From: Vibrio rumoiensis
GTDB taxonomy: Bacteria; Pseudomonadota; Gammaproteobacteria; Enterobacterales; Vibrionaceae
Assembly: GCF_002218045.2 (NCBI RefSeq)
Contig: NZ_AP018685.1
Span: 1,364,001-1,428,000 of the forward strand
DNA length: 64,000 nucleotides
Direction: 5' to 3'
Shown here one piece after another: positions 8,811 through 16,456 of this stretch; positions within the stretch are counted from its first letter, which is position 1, and every line of letters starts with the position of its first letter. The translations under genes were made by a program, and so were the position numbers. Below the pieces are notes generated by a model. The model searched no databases. It was not told where the DNA came from and worked only from the letters and a program-made list of their open reading frames with translations.

Positions 8811-9686
8811 TTGAGTAATAATGGTAGAGAATATGAGGAGTTCGTAGCTTCTCTGCAAAAGGCACTGTTCGAGTCTGAGCAATGGACTGAGTTGCGAAAT
8901 ATTCAAATTGAGCAGAACAAAAAAATCAAAGACAATTTTGGCACCTTACGTGAGTTTGACCTTTATTGGGAATATGAACTAGCTGGAATTACATATAAAA
9001 CAGTTATTGAGTGTAAGGATTATGCATCCAAAGTAAGCATAGAGAAAATTGACGCTCTGCTAGGTAAAATCCGAGATATACCTGATTTAAAGCCAATATT
9101 TGCGACTAAAACAGGTTACCAGTCCGGTGCAAAAGCCAAAGCACATAATAATAAAGTCGAGCTTCTAATCGTGCGTGAACAGAATGACACAGATTGGGAA
9201 TTAGATGATGGTACGTCTTTAATTAGAGAAGTTGTGATAAATATGCATGTAATACCAGCAGCAAGAATTGTTTCATTCTCGCCAAGTATTGATGGTAATT
9301 GGGTTAAGGAAAACACTGAAATCGATATATCGAGTGGTAACTTTCAACTTAATATGCGTAACGACATGACTTTTATCGAAGACATTTCTAAATCAGAGAA
9401 ATACTCACTTCTTCAACTTGAAGAAAGGTTAGGTAGAGGAACTGAAGCTGATTTTGGAGAAAGAAAGCTGACTTTGAATTTTGATGACGCATTTTTACAT
9501 TGTGCCGATATGAAGTTAAAAATGAGAGCCGCTGAAGTTACGTACTTTATGCCGAAGCCAATTGAACAACCTATTCATCTCGACTTTTCAAAAGAACTAG
9601 TTGGCGTCATCGAGTATCTAGGTAAAAGCTCAAAGACAGCAATCTTCAAAGATCGTATTGTCAAAGACTGGGGTTCAAAAATATAA
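8811..9686 (+). CDS. PD-(D/E)XK nuclease (Mrr-like restriction endonuclease fold), integron cassette 3
   Basis: 291 residues. The N-terminal 130 residues follow the Mrr_cat pattern: an NGREYEEFVASLQKAL helix, Asp50 in REFDLYWEY, and Glu67-x-Lys69 in TVIECKDY, which together form the D...ExK metal site. FATKTGYQSGAKAKAHNN resembles the family's later helix. The last 150 residues (from about LIREVVINMH) match nothing I recognise. The start is TTG 8811, five bases after GGAGG; upstream codons in this frame overlap cassette 2. Probably acts on foreign or modified DNA, a guess from the fold. The ORF ends in ATATAACAAAC, again like the first box of an attC. Confidence 0.75.
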   Translation: MSNNGREYEEFVASLQKALFESEQWTELRNIQIEQNKKIKDNFGTLREFDLYWEYELAGITYKTVIECKDYASKVSIEKIDALLGKIRDIPDLKPIFATKTGYQSGAKAKAHNNKVELLIVREQNDTDWELDDGTSLIREVVINMHVIPAARIVSFSPSIDGNWVKENTEIDISSGNFQLNMRNDMTFIEDISKSEKYSLLQLEERLGRGTEADFGERKLTLNFDDAFLHCADMKLKMRAAEVTYFMPKPIEQPIHLDFSKELVGVIEYLGKSSKTAIFKDRIVKDWGSKI

Positions 9687-9708
9687 CAAACGAGTATGGC
9701 ATCAATAA

Positions 9709-9802
9709 TTAATTTTTAGCGATATTTACATCCCACATGACGCCATCTCTTAGCATCGAATTTAAGATAACAACCATCTTACGAACACAAGCAATGATAG
9801 CG
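9709..9802 (-). pseudogene. C-terminal remnant of an IS110-family transposase
   Basis: On the minus strand the DNA encodes AAIIACVRKMVVILNSML and then RDGVMWD before a stop at 9709-9711. This is the conserved C-terminal tail of IS110-family transposases (IACMRKLLVILNAMLRD...W). Everything upstream is gone, and the remnant abuts the stop of the EIIA-like gene (9804-9806). It marks the right edge of the cassette block and suggests that an IS-related rearrangement helped to deliver or trim it. Confidence 0.65.
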
Positions 9803-9803
9803 G

Positions 9804-10607
9804 CTATTTATCTAACTTCATAAAACAAGTGATGATAGCTTGTAGTTCCGAATGGTGCTTATGCTGACAAATAAATTGATTAATTTCGGAATTCACTAAA
9901 GCCGTCGCTAAGTGCCTAACCGCGAGTAATACTTGTTTATCCACTTGTATTGGTAACATCAACGCGATGATATGAGTGACAAAAGGGAAGTGATTGCCCC
10001 AATTGATCGGAGTATCTGTGGTTAAAATAACGATTTGTGGTTTATCAATCGCGACATTCAGCAAGTGAGGTAAGGCGACTCCGTTTGCCATGGCGGTTGA
10101 AGATAACGCTTCTCTATTTTTTAATGCTTCTTCAATTGCTGGGGCATTCTGACTTTGCGTTAATTGAGACAGTCTTTTCAGGCAGTATTTCTTTTGAATT
10201 AATGATTCATCTGTCTCGTTATACAGCGCGGAATAAAGTTTAGTAAAATTCGCGACTTCTTTTTCAATATCAAAACATTGAATTTGAAATAAGCTGTTGT
10301 TTGACCTAGACGTAGCATTGTTTTGGTTCGTTTCGATAACAAAGCAATCTTGCTGTAGAAACGTGATTAATGCTGGTTGGAATAGCTCGGCATCTTTGCC
10401 TGTTAATACTAATTGGCATAGCTCGAAAGGGTGAAACGCCAGCGTCATGGCACTGAGGTAATCTTTGACATCCACGTGCTGCAATGACTGCACTTTCACT
10501 AATGCAGCTTTGCCAGTAAAAGACTTTAATTGCTGATGAATGCCTTTAATAAGCCAAGTCGGTAGGCCTGTTGAGCCTAAGTAAAAACTAATTCGTTTAC
10601 TTTGCAT
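9804..10607 (-). CDS. PTS EIIA-like protein with a degenerate HPr-like N-terminus
   Basis: 267 residues. The C-terminal half is an EIIA of the fructose/mannitol/Ntr type, with its phosphorylatable His in MANGVALPHLL. The N-terminal 90 residues recall HPr (GLPTWLIKGIHQQLKSF, then LVLTGKDAELFQPALITFLQQ), but the GLHARPA motif with the active His is replaced by GLPTWLI, so this domain should not carry phosphate. It overlaps the EIIB gene upstream by 11 bp, so the two are co-translated. No EIIC is adjacent, so it may be regulatory or may feed another permease. Confidence 0.78.
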   Translation of the reverse strand: MQSKRISFYLGSTGLPTWLIKGIHQQLKSFTGKAALVKVQSLQHVDVKDYLSAMTLAFHPFELCQLVLTGKDAELFQPALITFLQQDCFVIETNQNNATSRSNNSLFQIQCFDIEKEVANFTKLYSALYNETDESLIQKKYCLKRLSQLTQSQNAPAIEEALKNREALSSTAMANGVALPHLLNVAIDKPQIVILTTDTPINWGNHFPFVTHIIALMLPIQVDKQVLLAVRHLATALVNSEINQFICQHKHHSELQAIITCFMKLDK

Positions 10608-10905
10608 GATCGATGCAGCGTTGGATGACCGAATCAGGGTTGGTTAATACCTCTTCGATAGAGACTTGAATCATCTGGGTTTGCTCGAATCTATCCGCAT
10701 TTTCAATTTGAATATCAGAGGCAATGAGAACCACTTGAGCCTGACTTATGTCTTTATAAGTGAGCTTATTATCGATTCCCATTGCGCCTTGAGTTTCCAC
10801 ATGGATAGTAATTTGTGCTTGTGCTGCCGATTTAACAAGGGCCTCAGCAGCCATATAAGTATGCGCGATACCTGTTGGACAAGCAGTAACAGCAACGATT
10901 TTCAT
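10597..10905 (-). CDS. PTS fructose-type EIIB protein
   Basis: 102 residues, the size of a free-standing EIIB of the fructose family. The active Cys is in AVTACPTGIAHTYMAAE, close to the EIIB domain of the EIIABC permease at 4624. It is the first gene of a two-gene unit with the EIIA-like protein. Without a membrane EIIC in the window, its partner is unknown; the EIIABC upstream of the cassette block is one candidate. Confidence 0.85.
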   Translation of the reverse strand: MKIVAVTACPTGIAHTYMAAEALVKSAAQAQITIHVETQGAMGIDNKLTYKDISQAQVVLIASDIQIENADRFEQTQMIQVSIEEVLTNPDSVIQRCIDHAK

Positions 10906-10989
10906 CGGCTTTTCCTATTTGGTCACTTTAATCGGCACATCATACTTCTGAGGCCACAACTTTCAACTTGTTTTGTATCAAGCTTTTAT

Positions 10990-13455
10990 CTATTCGATAC
11001 TTTTGGGCTTAAATCGAAGCAATCTTAATGCATTTAAGGTCACTAAGGCGGTTGCGCCTGTATCCGCTAATACTGCGACCCATAACCCGGTGATGCCCAA
11101 TAAACTGGTGACTAAGAATACCGCTTTAAGGCCCAACGCTAAGCTTACGTTTTGACGAATATTTGCCATGGTTGCTTGAGACAATTCAATCATCGCTGGC
11201 AATTCGGTTAAGCGGTTGTGGGTAATGGCTGAGTCTGCCGTTTCTAGTGCAACATCGGTTCCTCCACCCATCGCGACACTCACACTGGCTGCTTTCATTG
11301 CTGGCGCATCATTTATTCCATCACCGACCATCGCAACATGCGACTGATTAGCAAGCTGTTCAATGAAATCGACCTTATCTTGGGGGAGTAAACTGGCTTT
11401 ATATTCCATTGATAATTGGTTGCTAATGGCATCGGCGCTTCTTGGATTATCACCAGTGAGCATAATCGAACGGATACCCAATTTATGCAGAGCTTGAATG
11501 GCCTGTTTTGCATCGTTTCTTAAGGTATCTTGCCACGCAATAATACCAATAACCGTTTGACTATCGCGGTTCACAATGACAACTGTTTTACCTTGGTCTT
11601 CAAGTTGCTCAACCGTCTGTTGTATTGTGTCATTTAATGACATCGTAAGTTTAGATGGAGACATCAATTGAATGAGTTGTCCATCAACTTCGCCTTGCAC
11701 CCCAATACCGGCTAATGCTTGCTTGTTTATAGCTTCCGGAATCATCACGCCATGGGCTTCTACTTTACGAATTAACGAGGTAGCGAGTGGGTGGCTTGAA
11801 CCAGTTTCAACCGCGCCAGCGTAGCGCATGAGATCGTCTTCATTGGTATCATTTAAAGCGATGATGTCCGTTACTTCAGGTTTACCTTTAGTTAAGGTGC
11901 CGGTTTTATCAAAGGCCATGACTTCGACCTTGCCTAATTGTTCTAAGGCTGCGCCACCTTTAATTAATGCGCCACGGCGCGCTGCTGTTGCTAAGCCGGA
12001 TGTTATCGCAGCTGGAATTGAAATGACTAGCGCACAAGGGCAAGCAATCAATAACAATGCTAAACCACGGTAGATCCAAGTATCCCAAGCTTGAGCAAAT
12101 ACTAATGGTGGGGTGATGATCACCATCAAAGCAACCAACATCATTAATGGCGTGTACCAACGGCTAAACTTATCCAGAAAACGCTCTAATGGGGCTTTGC
12201 GTGATTCGGCATCCTCAATTAAATGTAAGATGCGGTCGATGGCATTTTCACCTTGTTTTGAGGTGATTTTAAAGCGCACCACACGGTCTGTGGCAATGGA
12301 ACCAGCCATTACGTTGTCACCTTTTTGGTGTTCAACAGGAATCGATTCCCCGGTTAATGCACTTTCATCAAAGCTCGCATGGTTATCTTGAAGTTGGCCA
12401 TCTGCTGGTAAGCGCGAACCAGGAGAAACCTCTACCAGATCACCGGGTTGTAGTGATGCTGCGGAAACCGTCACTCTTTCACCATTGACGATTTTAGTCG
12501 CGTTTTCTGGCACCAATTCCATTAACGTTTGAACACCACTCCGAGCTCTTGATGCCGCGAAAGCTTCTAAGCGCTCGCCAATTAAAAAGAGTAGCAATAC
12601 CATGGCGGCTTCAACGGTTTCACCTAAATAAAGCGCCCCTAAAGCGGCGACAGTCATTAAGGTTTCAATGGCAAAAGGGGTACCCGATCTCGCAAGCTGA
12701 ATGGCTTTTTTACCAATAGGAATCAAACCTAATAAGCAAGTTAAGGTAAACATCCAGTCGCTGATTTCTGGTGACCATATTTTAGCCAGTGCGCCAAGTA
12801 GCATCGCACCGGAAATAGTAATAATTTGTAGGTTGTCTTTAACAATATTCGTAGATTTTGTAGTGGCGCTTTCTGCTGTCGCTGAATTTAAATTATTCAA
12901 AGTAAAGCCAGCATTTTGACAGGTTTGCTCAATTTGTTGAGCAGTGGCAGGTTGCGTGAAATTAACGAGTAGCTTTTCAGTCGCAAAGAGAACGTGAACA
13001 TTTTGAACGCCTTCAATTTTTGATACCGCGTTCTCGATTTTTTGTGCGCAGGATGGGCAGTCCATCCCATTCACTTTCCAACTTTGTTGTTGTGATGAGA
13101 GTGAAGTCAGTGAGAATCCTGCTTTTTCGGTGGCTTTTTCCACCTCAGATTTTAGTGATGGGTCACGTAAAGTCACCACTAATTTTTCAGTAGTAAAGCG
13201 TACTTTCGCCGACAGTACCCCCTCTAATTGATTGACGGCATTTTCGACCTTTTTCGCGCAGGAAGGGCAATCCATTCCAGATACTTTCCATTCCTCTATC
13301 CATTCTTTGCTTGCGTGATCGTGTTTGGTATGAGGCGTCATCGAGTTAGCATCATCATTACAAGCAATTGGAGATGAATGTTCCTTTGAATCTTGCTCAG
13401 ATAAAGGTTGTACGGATGAAATTTTGTGAAGTCTTTCAATATTATTTATGGTCAT
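10990..13455 (-). CDS. zntA: Zn2+/Cd2+/Pb2+-exporting P-type ATPase
   Basis: P1B-type ATPase that pumps zinc, cadmium and lead out of the cell. 821 residues from the ATG at 13453-13455, which follows GGAGT; a TTG two codons upstream is less likely. Order: a His/Asp-rich leader, two HMA metal-binding domains (each GMDCPSCAKK or GMDCPSCAQK), membrane helices with the CPC ion motif (ACPCALVISIP), the phosphorylation site DKTGTLTKGKP and the hinge GDGINDAPAMK. Two HMA domains is one more than E. coli ZntA. A MerR-type operator-promoter lies just upstream (13485-13516), which supports metal-inducible control. Confidence 0.94.
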   Translation of the reverse strand: MTINNIERLHKISSVQPLSEQDSKEHSSPIACNDDANSMTPHTKHDHASKEWIEEWKVSGMDCPSCAKKVENAVNQLEGVLSAKVRFTTEKLVVTLRDPSLKSEVEKATEKAGFSLTSLSSQQQSWKVNGMDCPSCAQKIENAVSKIEGVQNVHVLFATEKLLVNFTQPATAQQIEQTCQNAGFTLNNLNSATAESATTKSTNIVKDNLQIITISGAMLLGALAKIWSPEISDWMFTLTCLLGLIPIGKKAIQLARSGTPFAIETLMTVAALGALYLGETVEAAMVLLLFLIGERLEAFAASRARSGVQTLMELVPENATKIVNGERVTVSAASLQPGDLVEVSPGSRLPADGQLQDNHASFDESALTGESIPVEHQKGDNVMAGSIATDRVVRFKITSKQGENAIDRILHLIEDAESRKAPLERFLDKFSRWYTPLMMLVALMVIITPPLVFAQAWDTWIYRGLALLLIACPCALVISIPAAITSGLATAARRGALIKGGAALEQLGKVEVMAFDKTGTLTKGKPEVTDIIALNDTNEDDLMRYAGAVETGSSHPLATSLIRKVEAHGVMIPEAINKQALAGIGVQGEVDGQLIQLMSPSKLTMSLNDTIQQTVEQLEDQGKTVVIVNRDSQTVIGIIAWQDTLRNDAKQAIQALHKLGIRSIMLTGDNPRSADAISNQLSMEYKASLLPQDKVDFIEQLANQSHVAMVGDGINDAPAMKAASVSVAMGGGTDVALETADSAITHNRLTELPAMIELSQATMANIRQNVSLALGLKAVFLVTSLLGITGLWVAVLADTGATALVTLNALRLLRFKPKSIE

Positions 13456-13484
13456 AACCAAACTCCATTCAGGCTGTTAAGGTA

Positions 13485-13516
13485 ACCATACACCTTGGAC
13501 TGTACTCTAAGGTCAA
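13485..13516 (-). promoter_or_regulatory. MerR-family (ZntR-type) promoter of zntA
   Basis: Read on the minus strand: -35 TTGACC (13516-13511), a 20-bp spacer and -10 TATGGT (13490-13485). A 22-bp imperfect palindrome (13492-13513, arms ACCTT and AAGGT) fills the spacer. The long spacer with a dyad inside it is the signature of promoters activated by MerR-type metal sensors; zinc-sensing ZntR is the natural candidate because of the gene it drives. The regulator gene is not in this window. Confidence 0.82.
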
Positions 13517-13570
13517 GCCGAAATTTGAATATTAATAAATTGAAAATGACAGACTGGCTAATTAAAAATA

Positions 13571-13606
13571 AAAAACGCACTAGATTTAATGAATCTAGTG
13601 CGCAGG
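13571..13606 (-). terminator. Terminator after yidA
   Basis: 10-bp stem GCACTAGATT (13577-13586) with AATCTAGTGC (13592-13601), extended by one more pair, and a 5-base loop. A T tract follows on the minus strand. It separates yidA from the zntA promoter. Confidence 0.88.
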
Positions 13607-13633
13607 ATAATAATTATTGATCAGTAGGTTAGT

Positions 13634-14440
13634 CTAACTAAGTACGAACTTTTCAATCGCAAGAGCAACACCACTATTATCGTTAGTGTCAGTCACATAA
13701 TCGGCGATTTGTTTGGTTGCTTCGGTAGCATTACCCATTGCGATACCTAAACCTGCGTACTTCAACATGTGGTGATCATTGCCTGCATCGCCTAGTGTCA
13801 TCACTTCTGAAGCCTTTATACCTAAATGTTCAGCTAAGGCTTGCACGCCCGAGCCTTTATCACTGGTTGGGTTCATAAATTCTAAAAAGAAAGGGGCACT
13901 ACGGACAATTGTAAATTGTTGATGTAATTCTGATGGGATTTGTTCAATTGCTTGCGTAAGTTTGTGTTCCTCTTCAACCATCATGACTTTTAAAATCGGA
14001 TCAGCATCATTAAGCGTTTCAAAAGGGCGTTCAGTTAATGCGATATTGTTGATTTCTGATTCATGGGTCGTGTAGCGATTGCTTTTCGGGCTAATTAAAC
14101 CTTCTTCTAAAGAAAATGCATGAATGAAAACGTCTAAGCGCTGTGCCCAGTCATTTAATAGCTTCGCATCTTTCCCCTTAAGAATTTCTTGGCGAATCAT
14201 CGCATTGCTCGCCACGGTTTGAACTAATGAACCGTTATAACTGATCACATAATCGCTATCTTGAGTCATATTTAATTCATTAAGCGCAGCACGCATTCCA
14301 TCTAGCGGACGCCCCGATGCCAATACGACATGAACACCTTGTTGTCTAGCTTGGGCAATGGCTTGTTTATTTTGCTCAGAAATTTTACCTGAACTATTTA
14401 ATAGCGTTCCATCCATATCGATAGCGATAAGTTTGTACAT
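13634..14440 (-). CDS. yidA: HAD-family (Cof-type) sugar phosphatase
   Basis: 268 residues, usual for the Cof-type IIB HAD phosphatases. Motif I is DMDGTLLNS (Asp8 nucleophile, Asp10 acid/base), motif II VVLASGRP, motif III the Lys in TSDKGSGVQAL and motif IV LGDAGNDHHML. It resembles E. coli YidA, which dephosphorylates small sugar phosphates. The physiological substrate is unknown. It stands alone between its own terminator and the ybjD gene. Confidence 0.85.
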   Translation of the reverse strand: MYKLIAIDMDGTLLNSSGKISEQNKQAIAQARQQGVHVVLASGRPLDGMRAALNELNMTQDSDYVISYNGSLVQTVASNAMIRQEILKGKDAKLLNDWAQRLDVFIHAFSLEEGLISPKSNRYTTHESEINNIALTERPFETLNDADPILKVMMVEEEHKLTQAIEQIPSELHQQFTIVRSAPFFLEFMNPTSDKGSGVQALAEHLGIKASEVMTLGDAGNDHHMLKYAGLGIAMGNATEATKQIADYVTDTNDNSGVALAIEKFVLS

Positions 14441-14522
14441 TGAATCGATTCCTTACAGCGAGAGAGGCAATGGGAGTATTGATTTTATGGCTGCAATACT
14501 ATCATTTTATTATAGCCACTCG

Positions 14523-16187
14523 CTAATTATTACCACTCGCCATCGTCATCACACGTTTTAAAATCCAACGAAGTAGCAGTGGGATTTTTTCTGGACCATG
14601 TTCTTCACAATATTCAACTATGCCCAATGCGAGATCGGGTTTCGCATGTTTTTTTACCGCTCGTTGAACAATCTTTTTTGCAGGAATAGGGTGATCTGGA
14701 GTGATGTGCACCATGCCACGGAAGAAGTCTTCAAACCCATTGTGATAGAGAAAGTGTTCGATATCGCGATCAGGCAGTTCGGTGAGTCGATGTTTCTCCA
14801 TATCTTGCGCGAGTTGGGTTCTAACCGTTGTCGCGTATTTTTTCCCAGCAGGATCGCCATCGACGACCACATGCCAATCAATATGCAAGGCTTTCGCCAT
14901 TTTTATGAGGGATTTCAAACCGGATTGAGCAAACTCTATAATTTGAACGCCTTCTGCGGCGAGGTTAAAGCCATAAATTTTCGCCAATTCATTAAATAAC
15001 CATACTTCAGTTTCGCCTTCGACCAATAACCAACACCGTGCAAATAGGGCATTAGGGCGATGAAAGCGAATATGAAAGCTGATTCTCCTCAGATCATCTC
15101 GATTTAATTGATGCTCTTGAATACTGTAAGCCTGTGTCATATCAGATTGACGAACAAGGCGACGTATAGAGGAAAGCGGCACTGCGCTCAGTAAAATGCC
15201 ACTATTGGTAGTGAGAATTTTTTGCATAGGAATAAGTTGCAGTATTTCCCACGATTTTAATAAATTGGTTGGGTGTAACCGTCCTTCAGGATCTTCTAAG
15301 ATCAATATAGGTCGAGCCATCGTGCTAATGGTCGCGTTTCCCTTGGCTTGCAAGAACGCATTGAGTAGCCCCATCAGTAATAATTTACTTTGCTGATTTT
15401 TACTCTTACGCAGAATTTTTATTAAGCTAGTTTGATCTTCTGATGAAGGATGTTCTCCGCTAAACAGGTTTTCCCTTGGCTCTAATCTTTGTTGCGTAAC
15501 ATGCCGTTCAAAAGAGAAGTAGTGTTCGATCAAGTCTTGCATAGCATTAATGGTGCTTTTTAATTCTCCTTTGTTCACATGGCCGGGCATCGCAAGTAAT
15601 CGACGATAAGTGTTATTAATACGTTTTTCTGTTTTATCGTTAATTGGGCTTTCAAGTTGTTGCTCCCGGTGCTTTGGCATCGGTATTCGTCTAGCATCTC
15701 GTAGCCGAATGACGGGATGTACACGGGATAACTCCATCGCTAATTTATAAGCATCATTTAACTTAAGTGGGTTGCCTTGTTGATCCAAAAACTGATATTC
15801 AGTATCAATTTTAAGCTCACTGCGAGAGGCACCCAGCTGATAGATACAGGTTTTACAAGGTTGATTGTCAACATCTTTATCATCTTGCCAAACAGGTTTT
15901 AGCTTGCGATAACGAATGTTTCTATGCTCATTTGGATGAGAAGTACGCCAGCGGGTAATGATTTGTATTTGCTGGGTTTGTGGTTGAGATTGGGCATAAT
16001 CGACATGGAAATCTTCAAGTTCAAATTGGTATAATTGATTCGTCGTCGGTAGAGCAATACACAGCGCATCGAGTAGTGATGATTTTCCCCAAGTATTTTC
16101 CCCAAGTAGTGTGGTCATTTCATTTAAGCTCAGGGAAAGGCGTTTAATGCCTCGAAAGCCAAGAATTTCAATTCGATCTAGTATCAT
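14523..16187 (-). CDS. ybjD: OLD-family ATP-dependent nuclease, YbjD type
   Basis: About 554 residues. An N-terminal SMC/RecF-like ATPase holds Walker A GENTWGKSSLLDAL and the Walker B-like ILILEDPEGRLHP. A C-terminal TOPRIM domain holds LLVEGETEVWLF (Glu) and VVVDGDPAGKKY (DxD-like). Length and layout match E. coli YbjD, an uncharacterised class of OLD nuclease. I chose ATG 16187, five bases after AAGGAG; a GTG two codons upstream overlaps that site. There is no gabija-like or reverse-transcriptase partner next door, so this is probably the housekeeping form. Role in DNA repair or phage defence is unproven. Confidence 0.85.
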   Translation of the reverse strand: MILDRIEILGFRGIKRLSLSLNEMTTLLGENTWGKSSLLDALCIALPTTNQLYQFELEDFHVDYAQSQPQTQQIQIITRWRTSHPNEHRNIRYRKLKPVWQDDKDVDNQPCKTCIYQLGASRSELKIDTEYQFLDQQGNPLKLNDAYKLAMELSRVHPVIRLRDARRIPMPKHREQQLESPINDKTEKRINNTYRRLLAMPGHVNKGELKSTINAMQDLIEHYFSFERHVTQQRLEPRENLFSGEHPSSEDQTSLIKILRKSKNQQSKLLLMGLLNAFLQAKGNATISTMARPILILEDPEGRLHPTNLLKSWEILQLIPMQKILTTNSGILLSAVPLSSIRRLVRQSDMTQAYSIQEHQLNRDDLRRISFHIRFHRPNALFARCWLLVEGETEVWLFNELAKIYGFNLAAEGVQIIEFAQSGLKSLIKMAKALHIDWHVVVDGDPAGKKYATTVRTQLAQDMEKHRLTELPDRDIEHFLYHNGFEDFFRGMVHITPDHPIPAKKIVQRAVKKHAKPDLALGIVEYCEEHGPEKIPLLLRWILKRVMTMASGNN

Positions 16188-16456
16188 GGCCACTCCTTAA
16201 TATTAACCGGCGATAGGGTGAGTGTAACGAGTGAGAAAAAGCCAGTCTTGTCGATAAGAGTATAGGATTGAAAAAAGCTAAACGGTTGTATTTATCACAT
16301 TTTTTGATTAATGAGCATGATTGCATCAAGACGAAAATAAGCTGAAAAGTAAAAATTCATAGTTTTGTCATCATTCAAGCAGTAGTATGGAGCTTACTTA
16401 ACTATTCAGTCAGGATTTAAGACTGAGTCAGTTAAACAATTAAATACAGAGGTATA

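Noticed and set aside
7605..9803. Integron integrase gene in the cassette region
   Set aside because: Both strands were read; none of the ORFs shows tyrosine-recombinase motifs (RHRY).
11828..12391. ORFs opposite zntA
   Set aside because: Composition mirrors zntA codons and no domain is seen; shadows.
14523..16187. Gabija- or retron-type defence system around the OLD nuclease
   Set aside because: No UvrD-like helicase or reverse transcriptase beside it; the protein fits the common YbjD form.
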